Assembly: GCF_003610255.1 (NCBI RefSeq)
Contig: NZ_RAPS01000001.1
Coordinates: 1,612,001 to 1,676,000 of the forward strand
Length of the DNA: 64,000 bases
From: Streptomyces sp. TLI_171
Lineage (GTDB): Bacteria > Actinomycetota > Actinomycetes > Streptomycetales > Streptomycetaceae
Direction of reading: 5' to 3'
Numbering within the stretch: position 1 is the first letter of the stretch; each line of letters opens with the position of its first letter. Made by a program: the position numbers and the translations under genes. Below the pieces are notes generated by a model, which saw only the letters and a list, made by a program, of their open reading frames with translations, had not been told where the DNA came from and made no database searches. Positions 26,096-34,242 of this stretch are shown here, one piece after another.

Positions 26096-27295
26096 TCACT
26101 CCTCCCACTGGTGCGGCACGAAGACGGGGGCGGCCATCACGACGGCCCGCGGCGGGGTGTCGAGCATCGGGCCGAACACGTCGAACTGCCCGGCGGAGTG
26201 CCAGCTCATCAGGGTGCCGCCGTCGGTCTTGCCGATCGAGTAGACGCCCGTCCAGAGGGTGTAGCGGCCGCGCGGCAGCGGCAGCCGGGGGATCACGCAG
26301 GCCACCTTGTGGTCGCCGCCGGTGAGCCGGACCTCGTGGCTGATCTGGAAGATCGGGCTGGAGGTGCCCTCGCTGACGCCCAGGTGCAGGGTGGCGTCGC
26401 CGCGGTAGTCGCCGCCGAGGGTGAGTTCGACGGTGACGGACTCGTCGGTGTGCAGGGTGGTGTCGTCGCCGTCCTCGCCGCGCACCTCGTACTTGAGCAG
26501 TTGCAGCGGCTCGCCGGTGCGGGCGGAGGCGTCGGACTGCGCCTCGATGGAGTCGCGGTAGCCGGCCAGCGCGTCCTTGATGCCGGCGTCGACCCGGACG
26601 GTGCCCTGTTCCAGCCAGACGCCGCGGCGGCAGATCGACTGCACGGCGGGCAGGTCGTGGGAGACGAAGACGATGGTGGTGCCCTGTTCGGCGACCTCGC
26701 GCATCCGGTCCAGGCAGCGCTGCTGGAACACGGCGTCGCCGACCGCGAGCACCTCGTCGACCAGCAGGACGTGCGGCTCCAGGTAGGCGGCGACGGCGAA
26801 GCCGAGGCGCATCTGCATGCCGGAGGAGTAGAACTTCACCTGCCGGTCGATGGCGCCGCCGAGCCGGGCGAACTCGACGATGTCGTCGAAGCGCCCGGCG
26901 ACCTCGCGGCGCTTGAGGCCGAGCAGCGCGCCGAACAGGTAGATGTTCTCCCGGCCGGTCAGGTCGGGGTGGATGCCGGCCCGGATCTCGATCAGCGCGC
27001 CGATCCGGCCGCGCACGTCGATGACGCCCGCGTACGGGTACATCACCCGGGTGAGCATCTTCAACAGGGTTGATTTTCCTGACCCGTTGGAGCCGATCAG
27101 GCCGACCGACTCGCCGGGTTCGATGTGCAGGTTGATGTCGCGCAGCGCCCAGCGCCAGTCCTCGCCGCGGTCGCCGCGCAGGCGGCGGGCGGCCTGTTCG
27201 ACCCGGTCGCGCAGCAGCATGCGCTGCTGGTCGGCGCGGAACCGCTTCCAGACCTGCTCGGTGCGGATGGTGCCCAGAGGGTGGTCAGGCGACAT
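26096..27295 (-). CDS. ABC exporter ATPase, Wzt/TagH type with C-terminal glycan-binding domain
   Basis: 399 residues. Walker A GSNGSGKSTLLKML, signature YSSGMQMRLGFAVA, Walker B HVLLVDEVLAVGD and switch His in FVSHDLPAV are intact. Residues about 265-390 are an added beta domain (LKYEVRGEDGDD ... GRYTLWTGVYSIGKTDGG) as in Wzt O-antigen exporters, which recognises the cargo glycan. With the permease it should pump a polymer linked to a lipid carrier out of the cytoplasm. Its start overlaps the permease stop by 11 bp, and its stop overlaps the next coding sequence's upstream region. Confidence 0.92.
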   Translation of the reverse strand: MSPDHPLGTIRTEQVWKRFRADQQRMLLRDRVEQAARRLRGDRGEDWRWALRDINLHIEPGESVGLIGSNGSGKSTLLKMLTRVMYPYAGVIDVRGRIGALIEIRAGIHPDLTGRENIYLFGALLGLKRREVAGRFDDIVEFARLGGAIDRQVKFYSSGMQMRLGFAVAAYLEPHVLLVDEVLAVGDAVFQQRCLDRMREVAEQGTTIVFVSHDLPAVQSICRRGVWLEQGTVRVDAGIKDALAGYRDSIEAQSDASARTGEPLQLLKYEVRGEDGDDTTLHTDESVTVELTLGGDYRGDATLHLGVSEGTSSPIFQISHEVRLTGGDHKVACVIPRLPLPRGRYTLWTGVYSIGKTDGGTLMSWHSAGQFDVFGPMLDTPPRAVVMAAPVFVPHQWEE

Positions 27296-28184
27296 CGGCG
27301 ATCCCCGTTTCCAGCTTCTTGAAGAGCAGGTAGCCGCCGACCAGGAACACCAGCGAGCTGGCCGCGGCGATCAGCGTCATCCGGACGTCGGGGGCCTCGC
27401 CGTACAGCAGGGCCTTGCGGTAGCCCTCGATCACCGCGCCGAGCGGGTTGACGCCGACGTAGATCTCCTGCAGCCGGTGCGGGATCTTGGCCAGCGGGTA
27501 GGCGACGGGGGTGGCGAACACGCCCATCTGCGTGATGATCGGCAGCAGGTGGCGGACGTCGCGCAGGTACACCACGGCGACCGAGAGGATCAGCGCGATG
27601 CCGTAGGTGAAGGCGAACTGGATCAGCAGCAGCGGCACCGCCCACAGGAAGGTCGCGGCGGGCGCCGTCCAGAACACCAGGAACATCAGGCCGAGCACGC
27701 CGATGCCGATCACCATGTCGACGGTGGCGACCAGCATGGTGGCGAGCGGGAACACCTCGCGGGGGCAGTACACCTTGTTCAGCAGGCTCAGGTTGTTGGC
27801 CAGGCTGAGCGCGCCCTGGTTCATCGTGTTGCTGAAGAACTGCCAGACGATCAGGCCGACGTAGGCGAACAGCGTGTACGGGGCGGCGCCGGTCTCGATC
27901 TTCACCGCGCGGTGGAAGACCAGGGTGAAGATGGCGCACAGCGCGAGCGGCGTGAGCACCGCCCAGGCGAAGCCGAGCACCGCCTGCTTGTACCGGGCCC
28001 GCAGGTCGCGTTCGGCCAGCGCGCGCACCAACTCCCGTGCCGCCCACAGCTCGCGGGCCACCTGTTGGGGCCTCAGCCGGCGCTTGAAGACCAGTTCGGG
28101 CGGCGGCCCGGCCGGGATCGGGACGCCCGGCGGGGCGGTCCCGCTCCCGCGCTCGTCGATGACCTGTGCGCGCTGTCCCCCCAC
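27285..28184 (-). CDS. ABC-2 type permease, Wzm/TagG type
   Basis: 299 residues with about six membrane helices, opening with LRPQQVARELWAARELVRAL and the amphipathic RDLRARYKQAVLGFAWAVLTP that marks TagG/Wzm permeases, and ending GGYLLFKKLETGIADVA. It dimerises to form the channel for a lipid-linked polysaccharide. GTG 28184 has GGGAG 5 nt upstream. It is the first gene of the exporter unit and no other promoter between 28185 and 28427 is obvious. Confidence 0.9.
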   Translation of the reverse strand: MGGQRAQVIDERGSGTAPPGVPIPAGPPPELVFKRRLRPQQVARELWAARELVRALAERDLRARYKQAVLGFAWAVLTPLALCAIFTLVFHRAVKIETGAAPYTLFAYVGLIVWQFFSNTMNQGALSLANNLSLLNKVYCPREVFPLATMLVATVDMVIGIGVLGLMFLVFWTAPAATFLWAVPLLLIQFAFTYGIALILSVAVVYLRDVRHLLPIITQMGVFATPVAYPLAKIPHRLQEIYVGVNPLGAVIEGYRKALLYGEAPDVRMTLIAAASSLVFLVGGYLLFKKLETGIADVA

Positions 28185-28427
28185 GGACTCCCGCCCTCTC
28201 CCGGGCGGCTGTGGTCGCCCCCGGTGCCGCTGCCGCCCGAACGCCGCCCGAATCGCGGCCGCATGAACTGTCGGATGCGGGCCGCCGGTGCTGTCCCGGG
28301 CGGCCCGGCGACCACAATGACACAGTGTGTGCGGGCCGGGGGCGGGTTCGGTGAAGATTGCGGCAGCTCAGGCCGGTTCGCGACAGTTCCCGGCCGAACG
28401 GCGCCGGCGGGTGCGGCGCGGCGCCGG

Positions 28428-29207
28428 TCAGGAGCCGGCGGGGCCCGTTCCCTCGGCCACCAACCGGTCGAGTGCGGACGGCATCACGTCCACGCCGCCG
28501 GCGCTGGAGGGCGAGGTCCGGCCGGCGCCGTCGACGATCACCGTGGGCAGTTCGGTGACCTGGTTCCGGACGAACAGCTGCGGGGCGTCCTGCACGGCCC
28601 GGTTCACCTCGGCGGAGCGGTACGCGGCGCGGAACCCGGCCGCGTCGACGCCCTGCCGGGCGGCCCAGTCGGCGGCGGCCTGCTCGGTGGTCAGGTCGGC
28701 GTGCTGCTCGCGGACGGCTCGGAACACCGCCGCCTGCAGCCGGTCGACCTCGCCGAGCCGCTCCAGGGTGTAGTACAGCCGGGCGTGGGCGCGCTGCACG
28801 GGCTCGTCGGGGCTGCCGGTCCAGATCGCCGGGACCCGGCGCAGCGTCACGTCGGCCCGGTGCTGGGCGGCCCAGCGGCCGAGCGGCTGCTCCAGCTGCG
28901 CGGAGTGGTAGCAGTCGTACCAGAAGAACTCGACCGCCTCGTGGGTCCGTTCAGCCTGGAGGCCGGCCGATCCGGACCCGGCGGGCGCGGCGGGCTCCAG
29001 CGGGCGGAGTGCGGGTACCGGAGGGTGCTGCCGGGTGGAGCCGGACGGCCGGTCGGCGGCCGGGTGCTGACCGGGCGTCAGCAGCTGCTGCCCGTGCGAG
29101 CCGGGCAGCCCGGAGGCGACGGCGGACGCGGCCCGGGCGGCGGCCGGGGCGGTCAGCAGACCGCCGGCGACGGCCAGCAGGACAGAGGTTCTCAGCAGCG
29201 ACTTCAC
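28428..29207 (-). CDS. Secreted DsbA-like thioredoxin-fold protein with CxxS site
   Basis: 259 residues. Residues 1-27 are a signal peptide (LLAVAGGLLTAPAAARAA), then about 60 Pro/Ser-rich residues. The thioredoxin core carries EFFWYDCYHSAQLEQPL, which aligns with DsbA's FxCPHC but has Cys-Tyr-His-Ser. A helical insertion and the cis-Pro line VTELPTVIVDG are as in DsbA. With a single active-site Cys it can form mixed disulfides but not oxidise like DsbA. It is exported and may act as an isomerase- or reductase-like factor. GTG 29207 lacks a good ribosome-binding site. Confidence 0.78.
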   Translation of the reverse strand: MKSLLRTSVLLAVAGGLLTAPAAARAASAVASGLPGSHGQQLLTPGQHPAADRPSGSTRQHPPVPALRPLEPAAPAGSGSAGLQAERTHEAVEFFWYDCYHSAQLEQPLGRWAAQHRADVTLRRVPAIWTGSPDEPVQRAHARLYYTLERLGEVDRLQAAVFRAVREQHADLTTEQAAADWAARQGVDAAGFRAAYRSAEVNRAVQDAPQLFVRNQVTELPTVIVDGAGRTSPSSAGGVDVMPSALDRLVAEGTGPAGS

Positions 29208-29379
29208 CAGGGCAGGGTGGCAGGGCGGACCTGCCGCGTTCCAGGTGATCGGGCCCCGGGCGGCGGAATTCGCCGGATCGGAGCAGTGCGGCTCGAACAT
29301 CCGTCGGAGGGCCGCGGCCCGGTCTGTCCGGTGGGCGGGCGCGCCCCCGCTCGATCGCCCACCGGCGGCGGGGCGCCGA

Positions 29380-30069
29380 CTACTTCGACAGGTTCTTCAC
29401 CTGCGCCTGGGCCTCGGCCAGGCTCGGCTTCGGGACGCCGATCTGCACCTGGTCGGAGCCCTCCTCCTTGACCGGGCAGTACCGGCCGTCCTTGACCTGC
29501 ATGGTCAGGCTGAGCACCTCCTCGTTGCGCACCATCATCAGCACGTCGCCGGTGGTGCAGGTGGCGTTGGCCGCGACCGGCGGCGAGGCCAGCCAGGTGA
29601 TCGCCTGGTACACCGGCACGCCGGTGTGCAGCACGGTGCCGTGCGCCTTGTCGGTGGCGAAGCTGCCCGCGCCGAGGACGCCGCTGGCGAGCTTCGTGAA
29701 GGAGCCGGACACGTGGTCGGTGCGCAGGTCGGGCTTGCCGTACACCACGCAGTCGTGGCCGGAGGTGTTGGTCAGCTTGATCACCCCGGTGATCCGCGGG
29801 TCGGCGCTGCGGTCGAGGGTCAGTTCGGCCTTCACGTCGCTCTCCTTCTCGGAGCCGCCGCAGATCGGCACGTCGGCGGCGACCGCTCCCCCGCTGCTCG
29901 CGCCACCGGATCCCGCGGCCGCGGTGGCCCCGGCGGACGCCGCGGGCGGAGCGGCGGCGGAGGTCGTGCCGGCCGGGGCGGCCGAGCCGCCGTCCTCCGG
30001 GTCACAGGCCGTCAGGGCCAGGACGGCACAGGCCAGGACGGCCACGGCGGCGGGCTTGCGAAGCTTCAA
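29380..30069 (-). CDS. DUF4232-like lipoprotein
   Basis: 229 residues. It starts at TTG 30069 (AGGAG 6 nt upstream) with MKLRKPAAVAVLACAVLALTAC; the lipobox LTAC places the Cys at about residue 22. A Ser/Ala/Gly-rich linker (about 30-65) leads to a beta-sandwich with ITGVIKLTNTSGHDCVVYGKP, typical of DUF4232, containing four Cys that could form disulfides. The protein should be anchored outside the cell. Its partners are not evident; DUF4232 proteins are frequent in Streptomyces and uncharacterised. Confidence 0.8.
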   Translation of the reverse strand: MKLRKPAAVAVLACAVLALTACDPEDGGSAAPAGTTSAAAPPAASAGATAAAGSGGASSGGAVAADVPICGGSEKESDVKAELTLDRSADPRITGVIKLTNTSGHDCVVYGKPDLRTDHVSGSFTKLASGVLGAGSFATDKAHGTVLHTGVPVYQAITWLASPPVAANATCTTGDVLMMVRNEEVLSLTMQVKDGRYCPVKEEGSDQVQIGVPKPSLAEAQAQVKNLSK

Positions 30070-30212
30070 CTCGTGCTCCTGCGGGTTGCGGTGACGCCCG
30101 CCGGTCGGCGGGGCATGCGTCACCACGCGTCCGCCCAGCGGACGGTTCCGCCACCGACCGTCCGGTACACGGCTGTGACGAACCGGTCGCGCCGTCCACC
30201 ACCGGACTCCGG

Positions 30213-30455
30213 TCACCGAGCGGTCGGCTCGGGTGCCGACGGGTCCGCCCGGGAGACGCTCCGCACCTCGCGCGGCAGCGCCGACCGCAACTCCGCCCGG
30301 GCGCCGGTCAGTTCCTCGCAGTCGCCCTGCTCGGCCTCGGTGCGCAGCACCACCGGCCCGATCCTCGCCCGTCGGCCGTCCTTGGGGCGCCCCTGGTACG
30401 GCAGCGCCACCGTCCGGTCGGACAGGTCGACCCGGTCGGGCCCGAGTATGGTCAC
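30213..30455 (-). CDS. Small hypothetical protein
   Basis: 80 residues beginning MTILGPDRVDLSDRTVALPY and ending SVSRADPSAPEPTAR. GC3 is very high and the peptide has a soluble, charged composition with RGRP-like basic turns, which suggests a real gene. No family is recognised. The GTG at 30455 has no clear Shine-Dalgarno, and the frame continues upstream as antisense to the next gene, so the start is tentative. It is divergent from the DUF89 gene. Confidence 0.35.
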   Translation of the reverse strand: MTILGPDRVDLSDRTVALPYQGRPKDGRRARIGPVVLRTEAEQGDCEELTGARAELRSALPREVRSVSRADPSAPEPTAR

Positions 30456-30506
30456 CGTGGCCGGTGGACAGCGCCGACCAGCAGCCCCCGGAGAGGGAGG
30501 ACGACC

Positions 30507-31655
30507 GTGTCGCAGGCGCCCGTGATCGGCATCGACGCCCCCGGCTCGTTCGCCCGCAGCGTGTTCCACGAGCGCCACCCGGTGCTGGTGGAGCGCCTGT
30601 CGGCGGCCCTGCCGTACGAGCCGGCGCAGCGGGCGGCGCTGGCGGCGCTGCTGGCCGAGAGCCTGGACGGGGTGCTGGAGCCGCCGGCCGCGGGCGCGCC
30701 GGACGCCGAGCAGTGGCGGCGCTGGGGCGAGGGCCTGTGGGGCGAGCCGTGGAGCCGGGCCCCGTTCCTGTGGGCGGAGAGCTGGTTCTACCGGCGGCTG
30801 CTGGAGGCCACCGGGTACTTCCGGCCGGGCGCCTGGCAGGGGATCGACCCGTTCGGGCCGTTCAAGGCGGCCGAGCTGGCGAGCCCGGCGGTGGACGCGG
30901 AGCTGGCCGCCCTCGACGGGATCGACGCCCTGACGGAGGATCAGCGGCGCCGGGCCCTGCTGTCCTCCGCGCTGTGGGGCAACCGGGCCGACCTGAGCTT
31001 CGGCCTGACCACCGACGCCGGCCGCCCGGAACAGGGCCTGGTGGCCGACGACGGCGCCGCGCTGTGGGAGTTGTTGCGGAGCGGCGGCCGGATCGGGCTG
31101 GTGGCGGACAACGCGGGCCGGGAGCTGCTCCCCGACCTGGTGCTGATCGACCACCTGCTGACCCGCGAGGCCGCCGAGCAGGTGGTGCTGTACGTGAAGC
31201 CGCAGCCGTACTTCGTCTCGGACGCCACCACCGCCGACGTGCTCGCCGCGCTCGAACGCCTGCGCTCCACGCCGACGGGGATCGGCGAGCGCCTGTGGCG
31301 GGCGATGCGCGAGGGCGCCCTGGTGGTCCGCACCCACGCCTTCTTCTGCGCGCCGCTGCCGTACCGGGACCTCCCGGCCGACCTGCGGGCGGAGTTCGCC
31401 GAGGCGACGCTGACGCTGCTCAAGGGCGACCTCAACTACCGCCGCCTGGTGGGCGACCGGTACTGGCCGGCGACCACGCCGTTCGCCGCGGTCGCCGGGT
31501 ACTTCCCCACCCCGGTGGCGGCGCTGCGGACGCTGAAGTCCGACGTGGTCACGGGCCTGGACGCGGCCACCGTGGCCAGGCTGGACGCCTCGGGCGCGCA
31601 CTGGCGCACCGGCGGGCGGCACGCGCTGGTGCAACTGGCCGTCAGCGGCGGGTGA
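30507..31655 (+). CDS. DUF89 / ARMT1-type damage-control phosphatase
   Basis: 382 residues of the DUF89 fold. The metal-site sequences ALWGNRADLSFG, LVADNAGRELLPDLVLID, VLYVKPQPYFVSDATTAD and LLKGDLNYRRLVGD match the Asp, Asn and Lys residues used by ARMT1-like enzymes. Eukaryotic and plant members dephosphorylate damaged sugar or cofactor phosphates with Mg2+ or Mn2+. Its position next to glycan genes suggests clean-up of sugar phosphates, but this is inference. GGAGAGGGAGG lies about 7 nt before GTG 30507. Its 3' end overlaps the convergent glycosyltransferase by 14 bp. Confidence 0.88.
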   Translation: MSQAPVIGIDAPGSFARSVFHERHPVLVERLSAALPYEPAQRAALAALLAESLDGVLEPPAAGAPDAEQWRRWGEGLWGEPWSRAPFLWAESWFYRRLLEATGYFRPGAWQGIDPFGPFKAAELASPAVDAELAALDGIDALTEDQRRRALLSSALWGNRADLSFGLTTDAGRPEQGLVADDGAALWELLRSGGRIGLVADNAGRELLPDLVLIDHLLTREAAEQVVLYVKPQPYFVSDATTADVLAALERLRSTPTGIGERLWRAMREGALVVRTHAFFCAPLPYRDLPADLRAEFAEATLTLLKGDLNYRRLVGDRYWPATTPFAAVAGYFPTPVAALRTLKSDVVTGLDAATVARLDASGAHWRTGGRHALVQLAVSGG

Positions 31656-32706
31656 CCTCGCGGAGCAGCTGCTGCCAGCCGGTGGCGACCACGTCCAGCT
31701 CGAAGTGCGCGAGCGCGTGGGCGCGGGCGGCCGCGCCGTAGCCGGTGCGGTCGGCGGCGAGCAGGGTGCGCAGGGCCTCGGTGAGCGCCGCCGGGTCGTC
31801 GGGCGGGGTCAGCAGGCCCGTCTCGCCGGGGCGGACCACGTCGGAGACCCAGCCGACGTCGGTGGCGACGGCGGGCAGGCCCGCCAGCGCGGCCTCGATC
31901 AGGACCCCGGGCACGCCCTCCGAGTCGGAGGTGAGCAGCAGCAGGTCGGCCGCCCGGTACAGCGGCGCGGGGTCGGCGAGCGGTCCGAGCAGGTGCGTGC
32001 GCGGCCCCGGGGCGAGCTCCGCCCGCAGCGGGCCCTCGCCGGCCAGCGCCAGCTGAACGTCCTCGGGCAGCCGGGCGTGCGCGGCCAGCGCCAGGTCGGG
32101 ACGCTTCTCGGGGCTGAGCGCGCCGATCCACGCCACCAGCGGACCCTCGGCGGGCAGCCCGAGCCCGGCCCGGGCGGCGGCCTTCTCGGCCGGCCCGGCA
32201 GCGGGCCGGAAGCGGTCCGCGGCGCGGGCGTTCGGCAGCGTGCGCAACCGTCGTGCCGGCAGCCGGAAGCGCTCCCGCAGCACCTCCGCGGCGTGCGGCG
32301 AGATCGCGGCGACGGCCGCCGCGCGGTGCAGGAACGCCCCCACCCGCAGGCGCCGCGCGGCACTGGCCGTCCAGTGCCGCGGATCGCCGATGTTGACGTA
32401 GACGAACGGCGTCCGGGACCCGAGCAGCGCCACCGCGCAGGCCTGCAGGGTCGACGACCCGTGCGCGACCACCACGTCCGCCCGGGCCGCGGCGCGCCGC
32501 AACGCCCACAGGGTGCGCGGGTGGTGCCGGGACGGCCCGAGCACCGGCGCCGGGTCCCCCGGGTCGGCGTCCGGGTGCGGGTGGAGCGCCGTCAGCTCCG
32601 ACTGCTGCCCGCGCCGCACCAGTTCCGCGTGCAGGTCGCGGGCCAACCGCTGGGCGCCCCGCGCCCGGGGGTCGGTGATCACGTGCAGCACGCGCGGCTC
32701 GGCCAT
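31642..32706 (-). CDS. Glycosyltransferase family 4 enzyme
   Basis: 354 residues, ATG 32706 (MAEPRVLHVITDPRARGAQR). It has the donor-domain VAWIGALSPEKRPDLALAA and the E-x7-E motif SEGVPGVLIEAALAGLP. Longer frames extend upstream to 33093 but are antisense to the next gene. It is convergent with the DUF89 gene and divergent from the next glycosyltransferase with a 127-bp gap. It should extend a lipid-linked oligosaccharide in the cytoplasm. Confidence 0.88.
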   Translation of the reverse strand: MAEPRVLHVITDPRARGAQRLARDLHAELVRRGQQSELTALHPHPDADPGDPAPVLGPSRHHPRTLWALRRAAARADVVVAHGSSTLQACAVALLGSRTPFVYVNIGDPRHWTASAARRLRVGAFLHRAAAVAAISPHAAEVLRERFRLPARRLRTLPNARAADRFRPAAGPAEKAAARAGLGLPAEGPLVAWIGALSPEKRPDLALAAHARLPEDVQLALAGEGPLRAELAPGPRTHLLGPLADPAPLYRAADLLLLTSDSEGVPGVLIEAALAGLPAVATDVGWVSDVVRPGETGLLTPPDDPAALTEALRTLLAADRTGYGAAARAHALAHFELDVVATGWQQLLREVTRR

Positions 32707-32833
32707 GCGCCCGACCGTACCGGGACCCGCCCGGGAGGCGGGCGGGTTTCCTCCGGTTCGGCGGACGGGGGGCGGGTCGGACTGGGATGCTGAGCGGCGG
32801 TCAGGGGGTGGGCTGGGCGAGGGGGTTGGCGCG

Positions 32834-33967
32834 GTGCGTGTGGTGTACGTGATCGACAGCGTGAGCCGGGTGGGCGGGGCGGAGCAGGGGCTGGCGGCGA
32901 TGGCGCCGTTGCTGGTGCGCGCCGGCGTGGAGCTGCACGTGGCCTTCCTGAAGGAGTCGCCGGGCGGGTTCCAGGAGGAGCTGCGGGCCGCGGGCGCGAC
33001 CGTGCACCCGGTGCTGCGCGGTTCGCGGCGGGCCCGGGTCGCCGCGCTGCGCGGCGAGTTCCGCCGCCTGCGGCCGGACCTGGTGCACACCACCCTGTAC
33101 GAGTCGGACGTGCTGGGCCGCGCCGCGGCCCTCGCCGCCCGCGTCCCGGTGGTGTCCAGTCTGGTGAATTCGGCGTACGGCCCGGAGCACCTGCACGCGC
33201 GCGGGTTGAGCCCGTGGAAGGTGCGGGCGGCGCAGGGGGTGGATGCGCTGACCGCGCAGGGGGTGCGGCGGTTCCACGCACTGACCGACCACGTCGCGGA
33301 CGCGATGGCGGGCCGCCTGCGGGTGCCGCGCCGACGGATCGACGTGGTGCCGCGCGGCCGCGACCCGCAGCTGCTGGGGTCGGTGACGCCGCAGCGCCGC
33401 GCGCAGGTGCGCGCCGCGCTGGGGCTCGCCGAGGACGTGCCGGTGGTGCTGGCGGCGGCCCGGCAGCAGTACCAGAAGGGCCTGGACGTGCTGGTCTCGG
33501 CCTGGCCGGAGGTGGTGGCGGCGCACCCGGACGCGGTGCTGCTGCTGGCGGGCAGCCGGGGCGCGGAGACCGACCGGCTGGAGGCGTTGGCGGCCGGTAC
33601 GGCGAACGTGCGCTTCCTGGGCCCGCGGGACGACGTGTTCGATCTGATGGCGGCGGCGGAGGTGTTCGCGGTGCCCTCGCGCTGGGAGGGGCTGGGCAGC
33701 GCGGCGATGGAGGCGATGGGCGTGGGCGTGCCGCTGGTGTGCGCGGACGTGCCGGCGCTGCGCGAGACGGTCGGGTCGGAGGACTACGCGCTGCTGGTCG
33801 CGCCGGAGCGGCCGCGGGAGTTCGCGGGTGCGCTGGTGCGGGCGCTGGACGAGCGCGGGGAGGCGCTGGTGCGGGCGAAGGCGGCGCGGGCGCGCTTCCT
33901 GACCCGGTTCACCCTTCACCAGGTGTCGGGCCGGATGGTGGAGTTCTACGAACGCGCACTGGCCTGA
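32834..33967 (+). CDS. Glycosyltransferase family 4 enzyme
   Basis: 377 residues, starting MRVVYVIDSVSRVGGAEQGL, with the GGAEQ motif at the acceptor-domain Rossmann turn. LVHTTLYESDVLGRAAAL follows, and the donor domain carries VLAAARQQYQKGLDVLV and EGLGSAAMEAMGVGVPL (E-x7-E). GTG 32834 has GAGGGGG about 9 nt upstream. A 275-bp gap separates it from the ATPase gene at 34243, so it could have its own promoter. The product likely adds a sugar to the same carrier as the neighbours. Confidence 0.9.
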   Translation: MRVVYVIDSVSRVGGAEQGLAAMAPLLVRAGVELHVAFLKESPGGFQEELRAAGATVHPVLRGSRRARVAALRGEFRRLRPDLVHTTLYESDVLGRAAALAARVPVVSSLVNSAYGPEHLHARGLSPWKVRAAQGVDALTAQGVRRFHALTDHVADAMAGRLRVPRRRIDVVPRGRDPQLLGSVTPQRRAQVRAALGLAEDVPVVLAAARQQYQKGLDVLVSAWPEVVAAHPDAVLLLAGSRGAETDRLEALAAGTANVRFLGPRDDVFDLMAAAEVFAVPSRWEGLGSAAMEAMGVGVPLVCADVPALRETVGSEDYALLVAPERPREFAGALVRALDERGEALVRAKAARARFLTRFTLHQVSGRMVEFYERALA

Positions 33968-34242
33968 GCGCGGGCGGGCGCTTCGGGCACGTACGTCGCC
34001 CGACCGTTTGATGACGGTTCGTCAGATTGTGTGCGTGCGTCCGGAATCCGTCCACGGGTTGGTCTCAGAATCGCCAAAGTGCTTGCGCCGCAGGTCCGGG
34101 GCCGGAAGCATCGAGCGGGGGGCGGGCCGGCGGGGGGTCGGGGTCTTTCTCTGCCGCAGCCGTGGAGCACCGTGCGGAGTTCTCGCTCAGCGCCGCTTCC
34201 GGGGGGTGCGCGCACAACGGACGAGGCGAGGGGAACCAACCG

